NCBI GenBank assembly: GCA_005880345.1
Contig: VBGE01000106.1
Location: 1 to 6,480, forward strand
Length of the DNA: 6,480 bases
Origin: Chloroflexota bacterium
Lineage (GTDB): Bacteria; Chloroflexota; Dormibacteria; Dormibacterales; Dormibacteraceae
Direction of reading: 5' to 3'
Shown here: piece by piece, positions 1 through 4,923 of the stretch
How positions within the stretch are numbered: position 1 is the first letter of the stretch
Layout of the letters: the number at the start of each line of letters is the position of its first letter
Position numbers and translations under genes: made by a program
Notes under the pieces: generated by a model
Seen by the model: the letters and a program-made list of their open reading frames with translations, nothing else
Databases searched by the model: none
Told to the model about the DNA's origin: nothing

Positions 1-47
1 CGCTTGAACAGCTGTCCGTCGACGCCAGTTGCCTTGGCCAGGGCCAC
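1..47 (-). CDS. N-terminal start of a DAK2/FakA-like (YloV family) protein, partial
   Basis: Only the first 15 or so codons are in the window; the gene continues past the left edge. From a GTG at 47-45 the minus strand reads VALAKATGVDGQLFK (first residue Met in vivo). The stretch VDGQLFK resembles the extreme N-terminus of YloV/FakA-type proteins, in which a DGxxF motif precedes the DAK2 phosphoryl-binding domain. In Firmicutes FakA phosphorylates exogenous fatty acids together with FakB. The identification rests on this short match plus synteny: an Asp23-family gene followed by a DAK2-domain gene is a recurrent pair, often next to rpmB. The start lies 3 nt beyond the stop of the Asp23-like gene, so the two are probably co-transcribed and translationally coupled; no clear Shine-Dalgarno is seen. 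Function is inferred, not demonstrated by these few residues. Confidence 0.5.
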   Translation of the reverse strand, partial: MALAKATGVDGQLFK

Positions 48-50
48 GAT

Positions 51-440
51 CTAGCGGGGCTCTTCGCGAACGCCCTGCACGTTCACGTTCACCTTGTGCA
101 CGGGGACATTGACGGAGCGCTCGACCTCGAATTTCACGGTCTCCTGGAGGTTGTGGGCAACCTCGGAGATGCGGATGCCGTACTGGACGATGACGTAGAC
201 GTCGATGTCGAGCGCGTCGTCGAGCTGGACGACGTCGACGCCCTTGTCCACGTTCTCGCGGCGCAGGAGCTCGGCGAAGCCGTCGCGCAGGCCGCGCCCG
301 GCCATGCCGCTGATGCCGTAGCAGCGCATCGCCGCGTGGCCGGCGATCGCGGCGACCGCGGACGGAAACACCTCGATGCGGCCCCACTGGCGGGCCTGGA
401 TGAGAGCGGGTGTGGTTCGGGAGGCCATTCGAAGGCTCAT
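51..440 (-). CDS. Asp23/Gls24 family envelope stress response protein
   Basis: This 129-residue protein has the usual length and pattern of the Asp23/Gls24 (DUF322) family. An early GRIEVFPSAVAAIAG segment (about residues 20-34) corresponds to the family's G-x-I-x-(I/V)-x-x-x-V-x-x-x-IA opening. A GISGMAGRG turn follows, and then alternating beta strands including DIDVYVIVQYGI and ending in VPVHKVNVNVQGV. Family members are small cytosolic or membrane-associated proteins linked to alkaline or envelope stress, and a copy beside rpmB and fakA is a housekeeping arrangement. The frame stays open up to 530, but that would run into the divergent rpmB start at 512 and adds residues with no family resemblance. 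I therefore chose the ATG at 440; an ATG at 428 is equally possible. Neither has a clear Shine-Dalgarno. The stop at 51-53 lies 3 nt before the next gene's GTG. The family call is firm; the exact start is not. Confidence 0.87.
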   Translation of the reverse strand: MSLRMASRTTPALIQARQWGRIEVFPSAVAAIAGHAAMRCYGISGMAGRGLRDGFAELLRRENVDKGVDVVQLDDALDIDVYVIVQYGIRISEVAHNLQETVKFEVERSVNVPVHKVNVNVQGVREEPR

Positions 441-442
441 GG

Positions 443-448
443 TACAAT
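443..448 (+). promoter_or_regulatory. Candidate -10 element for rpmB
   Basis: TACAAT fits the bacterial -10 consensus at five of six positions and stands out in GC-rich surroundings. It lies 63 bp before the rpmB ATG, predicting a leader of about 55-60 nt. No convincing -35 hexamer is seen at 16-18 bp spacing (that stretch is GC-rich), so promoter strength and sigma class are unknown. The site sits just outside the divergent Asp23-family start at 440, so the two genes share this short control region. Confidence 0.4.
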
Positions 449-498
449 TCACGTCCGCACGCAAGCATCCGTTCGGTGCTGCGCGCTCATCTCCAGCC

Positions 499-506
499 GG
501 AAGGTG
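499..506 (+). promoter_or_regulatory. Ribosome binding site of rpmB
   Basis: GGAAGGTG ends 5 nt before the ATG at 512 and is a good Shine-Dalgarno match. It decides the start: the frame is open back to 410, but only the ATG at 512 has this signal and yields the canonical L28 N-terminus. Confidence 0.7.
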
Positions 507-511
507 CCCTA

Positions 512-691
512 ATGGCCAAGCAGTGCGCAATCTGCGGCAAGACGCCGCAGTTCGGACATCACGTGAGTCACGCCAAGAACCGGGTCAACCGGAGGTTTCT
601 GCCTAACCTGCAGATGGGGCGCGTGACGGTGGAGGGGCGCACGTTTCGAGCCAAGGTGTGCACTCGCTGCCTGAGGACGTACTCCGTCTAA
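512..691 (+). CDS. rpmB: 50S ribosomal protein L28 (zinc-ribbon form)
   Basis: This 59-residue protein is L28 of the large ribosomal subunit. It opens with MAKQCAICGK and has the family's HHVSHAKNRVNRRFLPN block (residues 16-32), the RVTVEG strand and the VCTRCLRT end. Four cysteines (C5, C8, C50, C53) form two CxxC pairs, so this is the zinc-binding form of L28; zinc-free paralogues in other bacteria lack them. The length is normal for a short L28, with no lysine-rich tail after CLRT. The start is fixed by the Shine-Dalgarno at 499-506. The gene is divergent from the Asp23-family gene and convergent with acuC. Its last 19 bases (673-691, covering the RTYSV codons and the stop) recur at 749-767 beyond an intergenic hairpin repeat, with a single difference that is synonymous in the rpmB frame. 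Confidence 0.97.
   Translation: MAKQCAICGKTPQFGHHVSHAKNRVNRRFLPNLQMGRVTVEGRTFRAKVCTRCLRTYSV
673..691 (+). repeat. Direct repeat copy 1 (3' end of rpmB)
   Basis: GAGGACGTACTCCGTCTAA is the end of rpmB including its TAA stop. It matches 749-767 at 18 of 19 positions, differing only at 685 (C) versus 761 (G). Flanking bases on both sides do not match, so the repeat has sharp edges, as a target-site duplication would. Confidence 0.85.
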
Positions 692-748
692 GGTTCTTTG
701 CTCGCCCCCTCACCCTGACCCTCTCCCCGGAGGGGAGAGGGGAAGTTG
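692..748. repeat. Hairpin-bearing interspersed repeat (LTLTLSPEGRGE type)
   Basis: This 57-bp intergenic segment carries a perfect 10-bp stem: left arm CCCTCTCCCC at 719-728, loop GGA, right arm GGGGAGAGGG at 732-741. It is preceded by CCCTCACCCTGA. One frame of it translates to LTLTLSPEGRGE, a string I recall from many spurious short ORFs in unrelated high-GC bacteria, which marks a widespread interspersed intergenic repeat rather than a gene. It sits exactly between two copies of a 19-bp direct repeat, consistent with insertion. The stem could impede transcription from the convergent rpmB and acuC, but neither strand has a U-tract after it, so I do not call it an intrinsic terminator. It carries no transposase and no terminal inverted repeats beyond the stem. 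Confidence 0.7.
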
Positions 749-767
749 GAGGACGTACTCGGTCTAA
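749..767 (+). repeat. Direct repeat copy 2 (overlaps the acuC stop)
   Basis: GAGGACGTACTCGGTCTAA is the second copy of the rpmB 3' end. Read in the rpmB phase it still encodes RTYSV and a stop. On the minus strand its CTA at 764-766 is the TAG stop of acuC. Each flanking gene therefore uses a stop codon from a different copy. Confidence 0.85.
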
Positions 768-1879
768 CTCAACCCCAGGCCGTGGACGGCGCTCAGCTGG
801 TCGAGGTCTTTGCGTAGGGCGGTCCAGACTCGCTCTTGCGCTTCCGGGCCGGGCTCCACGGTCTTCGGGTCGTTGATTTCCTCCGCCAGGTCCGGCCGTT
901 CCACCATCTCGGCGAACAACAGCGTCCAGGCTCGCGGCACTACCTCGCGGATGGCATAGCCGCCTCCACCGAGCGCGAGCCAGCGCCCCTCGCACAGCTC
1001 GTGCGCGAGCTCATGAAAGGCGCTGCCGATGCGCGGCCAGATGCGCGTCGTCGCGGCGAGATGCGCGAGCGGGTCGAGGTGGTGGGTGTCGCAGCCGTCC
1101 TGCGTCACGAGCACGGTGGGCTGGAAGCGGCGGAGCAGCGGCGGCACCACTGCCTCGAAGGCCGTGAGCCAGGGCTCATCCCACGTGTAGGGCATGAACG
1201 GCAGGTTGGCGGCGCAACCGCGTCCCGGGCCAACGCCGGCATCCTGCGGAAAGCCGGTGCCCGGAAACAGCCAGTGCCCGCTCTCGTGGAGGCTGATGGT
1301 CAGCACCTCCGGGTCGGACTCGAAGATGCCCTCCACCCCATCCCCGTGGTGCACGTCCACGTCGACATACGCGACGCGGTGGCCGCGGCGCTTCAGCCAT
1401 TCGCATGCGATGGCGGCGTCGTTGTAGGTGCAGAAACCCGACGCACGCGAGCGATGCGCGTGGTGGAGCCCGCCCGACGGGCTGAAGACGTGAAGGGCGG
1501 CGCCACTTTCGATCGCCTCCGCCGCGACGAGGCTCGCGCCGGCGACCAGGCTCGTTCCTGCATGGAGCTCATCGGAGATGGGGTTGTCGGCGGACGCAAA
1601 CCCGGCCTCGTCGATCGCGTTCTGCGACACGAGCCCGCGCTGCGCAGGATCGCTCAGCTTGCGCACCAGGTCGACGTACTCCGGCGAGTGGACCAGCTGC
1701 AGCTCATCTATGGTCGCGGCGCGCGGAGGCAGCAGGTGCGCGTGCTCGATGAGACCGGTGGACTTGATGAGGTCGACCGCGAGCTTGACGCGGATGGGCT
1801 GCAGCGGATGCTCATCGGACAGGTGGTGCTTCATCAGCGCGTCGCCGTAGACGAGCGAAACCGGTCCGGGCACGGCCAC
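764..1879 (-). CDS. acuC: AcuC-like zinc-dependent deacetylase (histone deacetylase family)
   Basis: This 371-residue, full-length arginase-fold deacetylase removes acyl groups from lysine. In Bacillus, AcuC reactivates acetyl-CoA synthetase by deacetylation. All active-site motifs are present in order: GGLHHA with the His dyad H139/H140; SGFCTYNDAA (147-156); YVDVDVHHGDG (171-181) with zinc ligands D175 and H177; SLHESGHWLFPGTG (196-209); DGCDTHHLDPLAHL (261-274) with the third zinc ligand D264; and LGGGGY (303-308) with the catalytic tyrosine Y308. The DGCDTHHLDPL form resembles AcuC more than eukaryotic HDACs. The assumed start is GTG at 1879 (a second GTG at 1873 is possible), with no Shine-Dalgarno and only 17 bp to the divergent ftcD start. 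The stop at 764-766 falls inside the second direct repeat. No acetyl-CoA synthetase or acetyltransferase gene is in view, so the natural substrate is not shown. Confidence 0.93.
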   Translation of the reverse strand: MAVPGPVSLVYGDALMKHHLSDEHPLQPIRVKLAVDLIKSTGLIEHAHLLPPRAATIDELQLVHSPEYVDLVRKLSDPAQRGLVSQNAIDEAGFASADNPISDELHAGTSLVAGASLVAAEAIESGAALHVFSPSGGLHHAHRSRASGFCTYNDAAIACEWLKRRGHRVAYVDVDVHHGDGVEGIFESDPEVLTISLHESGHWLFPGTGFPQDAGVGPGRGCAANLPFMPYTWDEPWLTAFEAVVPPLLRRFQPTVLVTQDGCDTHHLDPLAHLAATTRIWPRIGSAFHELAHELCEGRWLALGGGGYAIREVVPRAWTLLFAEMVERPDLAEEINDPKTVEPGPEAQERVWTALRKDLDQLSAVHGLGLS

Positions 1880-1880
1880 T

Positions 1881-1887
1881 TACGCTA
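1881..1887. promoter_or_regulatory. Candidate shared, symmetric -10 element between acuC and ftcD
   Basis: TACGCTA has the form TANNNTA, so each strand presents a TANNNT -10 motif: TACGCT rightward and TAGCGT leftward. It lies within the 17 bp separating the two start codons. A transcript starting about 7 bp downstream would begin near 1893 toward ftcD and near 1875 toward acuC, giving almost leaderless mRNAs. This agrees with the lack of Shine-Dalgarno sequences at both genes. No -35 elements are evident. The motif is short and could be coincidental. Confidence 0.35.
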
Positions 1888-1896
1888 GCGGTTGTC

Positions 1897-3000
1897 GTGG
1901 CGCGGGAGAGTCTGTTCGAGTCGGTACCGAATTTCTCCGAAGGCTCGCGCGCCGATGTGATCGCTGCGATCGCGTCGGCGGCGTCGAAGGCGTTCGTGCT
2001 CGACGTCGACGCCGACGCGGACCACAACCGCGTCGTGATGTCGCTGGCCGGCGTGAGGCAGCGTCTCATCGATGGCCTGCTGCCGGCGATCGCCGAGGCC
2101 GCGGGGCGGATCGACCTGCGCGAGCACCGCGGCGTGCATCCGAGGGTCGGCGCGGCGGACGTGGTGCCGATCGTGCCTCTCGGCGAGACCCCGATCGATG
2201 CGTGCCGTGAGGTGGCACACGAGGTGGGCGAGCGGGTGTGGGAGGAGCTGAGGCTGCCGGTGTTCTTCTATGGACACGGCGAGGCGCACACGCTCGCCGA
2301 CATCCGGGCGGGGCGCGTTCAGCCCGCCCTGGGCGGCCCGGACCCCCACCCCACCGCGGGCGCGGTTTGCGTGGGGGCGCGGCGCGCCCTCGTGGCCTTC
2401 AACGTGATGCTGTACGAGACGGACATCATTGCCGCGCGCGCGCTGGCGCGTTCGCTGCGCGAGTCGACGGACGGCCTACGTGGTGTGCAGGCGCTGGCAT
2501 TCGAGCTGCCGGGACGGCGCGTGCAGCTGTCCATGAACCTGTTTCGGATCGATGAGACCACGCCGGCCGACGTCCTGGCCCAGCTCGCGCGGCGCGGTGT
2601 GCCGTTAGGGCCCGAGCAGGTGGTCGGCCTGTGTCCCGCGGTGGCCGCATCCGGGGCCGCCGATGGGCGACTGCTCGAGGGTCGCCTGGCCCGCGCCGCA
2701 GCGGCCGACGGCGCTGCGCGCTGCGAGCAGGTCGGCGGTGAGGAGCACATCGCTCTCTCGGCCCGGTTGCGGGCTGAAGCAGACGAGCTGGGCCGCCTGC
2801 CCGCGGACGAGGATGCGATCCTGGCCGGCGCGGAAAGGGCGGCGGCGCTGATCCGGGTGCTGGATGCCGCCGGCGTCGTGGACACGGAGGTGGACGCGAT
2901 GCTCGCTGCGGCCGCGCTGGGTCTTCGCGCGGCGATTTCGCCGGCGACCGAGTCGATCTACCGCGCGCGCGTCGATGCGCTGGACGCTCGCCTAGCCTGA
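1897..3000 (+). CDS. ftcD: Glutamate formimidoyltransferase with C-terminal extension
   Basis: This protein is predicted to transfer the formimino group of N-formimino-L-glutamate to tetrahydrofolate, the last step of one histidine degradation route. The 367 residues begin with SVPNFSEG (9-16). Next come DADHNR (40-45), the GVHPRVGAADVVPIVP block (79-94) with the His expected to be catalytic (H81), VFFYGHGEA (122-130), and HPTAGAVCVGAR..FNV (151-170), closing the N-terminal FTCD subdomain. The second subdomain follows to about 275, including VQLSMNL and GPEQVVGLCP. Residues about 276-367 are Ala/Leu/Glu-rich and predicted helical. They are too short to be the cyclodeaminase domain of bifunctional FTCD, and I do not recognise them. 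The GTG at 1897 is the assumed start, without a Shine-Dalgarno. Its 3' end overlaps the convergent toast-rack gene by 9 nt. No other hut gene is in the window. Confidence 0.9.
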   Translation: MARESLFESVPNFSEGSRADVIAAIASAASKAFVLDVDADADHNRVVMSLAGVRQRLIDGLLPAIAEAAGRIDLREHRGVHPRVGAADVVPIVPLGETPIDACREVAHEVGERVWEELRLPVFFYGHGEAHTLADIRAGRVQPALGGPDPHPTAGAVCVGARRALVAFNVMLYETDIIAARALARSLRESTDGLRGVQALAFELPGRRVQLSMNLFRIDETTPADVLAQLARRGVPLGPEQVVGLCPAVAASGAADGRLLEGRLARAAAADGAARCEQVGGEEHIALSARLRAEADELGRLPADEDAILAGAERAAALIRVLDAAGVVDTEVDAMLAAAALGLRAAISPATESIYRARVDALDARLA

Positions 3001-3909
3001 GGGCGTCGACTGGTCGACGGTAACGTTGCACGCACCGCCGTTGACCTCGACGCGGTAGCCGTCCTGGGACGCATCGAAGCTCGACGAGCTGAAATGCAAG
3101 GTGCCGAAGCCGTGGTAGTCGTGGCCGTCCGCCGCGAGCGAGATCGCGCCGCCGGAGACAGAGACGGAGACCTGGGCGCCAGAGGGGCGATGCACGCGCA
3201 CCGTCAGCGATCCGCCGTTGATCTGCACCGGCACCTTGCCCGACGGCGGACCGAGCGTGATGTCGTTGCGGCTCGCCCCTGTGTTGACCGAGAGGCTGCT
3301 GACATGGACGTTGGCCAGGTTGAAGGTCGAGGTGGCTGCTCCCGTGCTCTGGCTGATGGTCCACGGCACGGCAGGGTTCAGCTGGACGTTGAGCGCGAAC
3401 CGCTGCTGCCCGAAGGCGAAGAAGTCGTTGCCGCGCTGGGTGATCACCAGCGCACCGGTCGAGCGGTCCAGGGTCACGTCGGGCTTTGGCCCGGAGTAGT
3501 CGATATGAGCGTGGTAAAGATTCGTCCCCAGGTCGCTGCTGCCCACCACAGTGATCTGCGCCGCGCCGGCGTCGATCTCCAGGGAAGCGGCCGAGATGCT
3601 GCCGAGCTCCGCGGCCGAGTCAAGCGTCTGGCTGAAGTGCGTGGTCGGCGACGCGGCGACATACGCGGTGGCGCCCGCGACGGCGAGCAGGATGATGAGA
3701 GCGGCGGCGACGTCGCCCGCAACGCCGTGCAGCGAGCGGCGCACGATGAGCTCGAGGCCGATCACGACCAGGATGAGCGGCCACAGGATGACCAGGTTGT
3801 AGAGGCGCTCGGCCGGGATCTGGCCGGTGTTGGCCAGCAGCGCGATGACCCCGATGAGGATCAGCAGAGCCGGCCAGAGAAAGCTGCGGTAGTGATAGGT
3901 GGGACGCAT
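2992..3909 (-). CDS. Membrane-anchored LiaF-TM/toast-rack protein (305 aa)
   Basis: The N-terminus is a LiaF-type transmembrane domain (DUF5668-like) with two similar hydrophobic helices, about 10-27 (FLWPALLILIGVIALLAN) and 36-56 (ending IGLELIVRR). A third helix at about 66-86 is not found in the paralogue. The remaining ~215 residues form a repetitive beta-rich domain of the toast-rack (DUF2154/LiaF C-terminal) kind, with NTGAS, VPVQINGGSLTV, VSVSGGAISL and VEVNGGACNVTV repeats ending in G-G turns, probably outside the membrane. It is clearly paralogous to the next gene upstream (shared LY-x-x-H, LDR-TG, VPW, TGAS, GG-LTV and DG-x-H motifs). The ATG at 3909 has an AGGA-type Shine-Dalgarno, and the gap to the upstream gene is 12 nt, so it is the last gene of the operon. 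In LiaF of Bacillus this architecture restrains an envelope-stress sensor kinase; a similar role here is inference. Confidence 0.85.
   Translation of the reverse strand: MRPTYHYRSFLWPALLILIGVIALLANTGQIPAERLYNLVILWPLILVVIGLELIVRRSLHGVAGDVAAALIILLAVAGATAYVAASPTTHFSQTLDSAAELGSISAASLEIDAGAAQITVVGSSDLGTNLYHAHIDYSGPKPDVTLDRSTGALVITQRGNDFFAFGQQRFALNVQLNPAVPWTISQSTGAATSTFNLANVHVSSLSVNTGASRNDITLGPPSGKVPVQINGGSLTVRVHRPSGAQVSVSVSGGAISLAADGHDYHGFGTLHFSSSSFDASQDGYRVEVNGGACNVTVDQSTPSG
3004..3019. repeat. Perfect inverted repeat at the convergent gene end
   Basis: CGTCGAC-TG-GTCGACG is a perfect 7-bp inverted repeat inside the last codons of the 305-aa gene, 4 bp past the ftcD stop. It could fold on the ftcD transcript, but the loop is minimal and there is no U-tract. 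The bases also simply encode VDQST in a GC-rich gene, so a terminator role is only a possibility. Confidence 0.3.
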
Positions 3910-3921
3910 ACCTTCCTTTTC

Positions 3922-4722
3922 TTATCTCTGTGTGATGTGCACGTTGAGCGCGCCGCCGGAGACCGTGACCTCATAGCGGTCCGTTGCGCCCTCAAAGCCG
4001 GCAGAGCGCCACTCGCGGCTGCCGAAGCCGTCCTGGTGGCTGCCATCGGCGCGGAGCTGGAGCGCGGCGCCGGACGATGCGACCTTGATGGCGGCGCCGG
4101 CGGGTCTGATGAGGTTCACGGTGAGCGCGCCTCCGTCGACGTTGATCGGGACGACGCCTTTCGGCTGTGGCAGGTTGACGGTGATGCGACTGGCGCCCGT
4201 CCTGCATTCGAAGCTCGCGAGCTGCGCGGTCGAGAGGTCGAACTCCCCGCGGATGGCGCCGGTGCTGCATCTGACTGCCCACGGGATGTTCTCGGCGATC
4301 TGGGCGTCGAGGCGCTGGCGGCGCGCGCCCATGAACCAGTCGAACCTGGCGTTGACCTTGAGCGTGCCGGTGGCGCGGTCGAGCTTGACCTCGGGCGTCG
4401 TGCCGGAGTGCTCGACGTGAAGGCGGTAGAGCTGGTCGCCCAGTGGGGCGGACCTGACGTCCACCCTGCCGCCGCCGATGGCGAGGTCGAGCGTGGCCCC
4501 GGTGAGTCCGTCGAGCGGCTCCGCGGTGTCGGTGGCGCCTGGTGACGTGCTGCTGGAGCCAACGCGCGCGGCGATGAGCCACAGCCCGACCGCGATCAGA
4601 AAGACGGGCCAGATGACATTCCAGTTGAGGTTGATGTTGAGGTTGCTGAGGAGGAAGAGGACGCCGAGGATGACGAGGATGCCGCCCCAGACGACGCTAG
4701 GGTTGCGGCTCCAGGGGGACAT
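3922..4722 (-). CDS. Membrane-anchored LiaF-TM/toast-rack protein (266 aa)
   Basis: An N-terminal LiaF-type membrane domain has two helices, about 11-28 (WGGILVILGVLFLLSN) and 36-52 (VIWPVFLIAVGLWLIAAR). They are joined by a short Asn-rich loop and followed by a Ser/Thr/Gly linker (55-66). Residues about 70-266 form a toast-rack beta domain with repeated rungs: CSTGA, CRTGAS, VPINVDGGALTV, SSGAALQL and VTVSGGALNVHI. The paralogous downstream protein has a third membrane helix that is missing here. Two cysteines, C152 and C173, occupy equivalent places in successive STGA/RTGA rungs, 21 residues apart, and are not conserved in the paralogue. The start at 4722 is well supported: TAAGGA lies 6 nt upstream, and its TAA is the stop of the preceding 54-aa gene, which implies translational coupling. 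Family knowledge suggests an envelope or cell-surface stress role; no partner kinase is visible. Confidence 0.85.
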   Translation of the reverse strand: MSPWSRNPSVVWGGILVILGVLFLLSNLNINLNWNVIWPVFLIAVGLWLIAARVGSSSTSPGATDTAEPLDGLTGATLDLAIGGGRVDVRSAPLGDQLYRLHVEHSGTTPEVKLDRATGTLKVNARFDWFMGARRQRLDAQIAENIPWAVRCSTGAIRGEFDLSTAQLASFECRTGASRITVNLPQPKGVVPINVDGGALTVNLIRPAGAAIKVASSGAALQLRADGSHQDGFGSREWRSAGFEGATDRYEVTVSGGALNVHITQR

Positions 4723-4731
4723 TTGCTGTCC

Positions 4732-4896
4732 TTACGTCCTCGCGCGGCGGACGATGAGGTAGACGCCGAGAACGATGAGCACGACCGGCCAGAAGATGTC
4801 GTCGCGGATGTAGCCGAGGTTGTGCACCAACAGGTACATGCCGAGCACCACCAGGACGACCGGCCAGAAGAGCTGATGGCGCCACCAGGGGGTCAC
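4732..4896 (-). CDS. 54-residue two-helix membrane protein, stand-alone LiaF-TM (DUF5668-like) domain
   Basis: From a GTG at 4896 the minus strand encodes a 54-residue protein starting MTPWWRHQLFW. It contains two near-identical hydrophobic segments, FWPVVLVVLGMYLLVHN (residues 10-26) and FWPVVLIVLGVYLIVRR (35-51), joined by LGYIRDDI and ending RRART. It aligns end to end with the N-terminal membrane domain of the two downstream proteins and lacks their beta domain. The duplicated helices are also visible in the DNA: a 14-base block at 4782-4795 recurs at 4857-4870. The GTG is the only standard start codon between the in-frame stop of the M16 gene (4924-4926) and the first helix, but it has no clear Shine-Dalgarno, so translation may depend on coupling. 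Its TAA stop is embedded in the Shine-Dalgarno of the 266-aa gene. A role as a membrane partner of the toast-rack proteins is inferred from position and domain sharing. Confidence 0.8.
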   Translation of the reverse strand: MTPWWRHQLFWPVVLVVLGMYLLVHNLGYIRDDIFWPVVLIVLGVYLIVRRART

Positions 4897-4923
4897 TGTG
4901 GTCGCCAGTCTAGAGCGGGTCGC

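Noticed and set aside
96..512. A 138-codon rightward open frame rich in Asp and Val opposite the Asp23-family gene
   Set aside because: It is the complement of the Asp23 coding strand; the D/V richness mirrors GTCGAC-type codons, and the protein has no recognisable family.
719..741. Rho-independent terminator at the 10-bp hairpin
   Set aside because: The stem is strong, but neither strand has a following U-tract, and the sequence matches an interspersed repeat, so a terminator call is not supported.
658..876. A short frame containing LTLTLSPEGRGE
   Set aside because: This is translation of an intergenic hairpin repeat, not a conserved protein, and it runs on into antisense acuC.
836..1888. 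A 350-codon rightward open frame opposite acuC
   Set aside because: acuC on the other strand has every HDAC active-site motif; this frame is Arg/Val-rich, featureless, and a typical shadow in GC-rich DNA.
3094..4545. A 483-codon rightward open frame spanning two toast-rack genes
   Set aside because: It crosses the junction between two well-supported minus-strand genes and shows only repetitive E/D/R/G composition, so it is a shadow despite its length.
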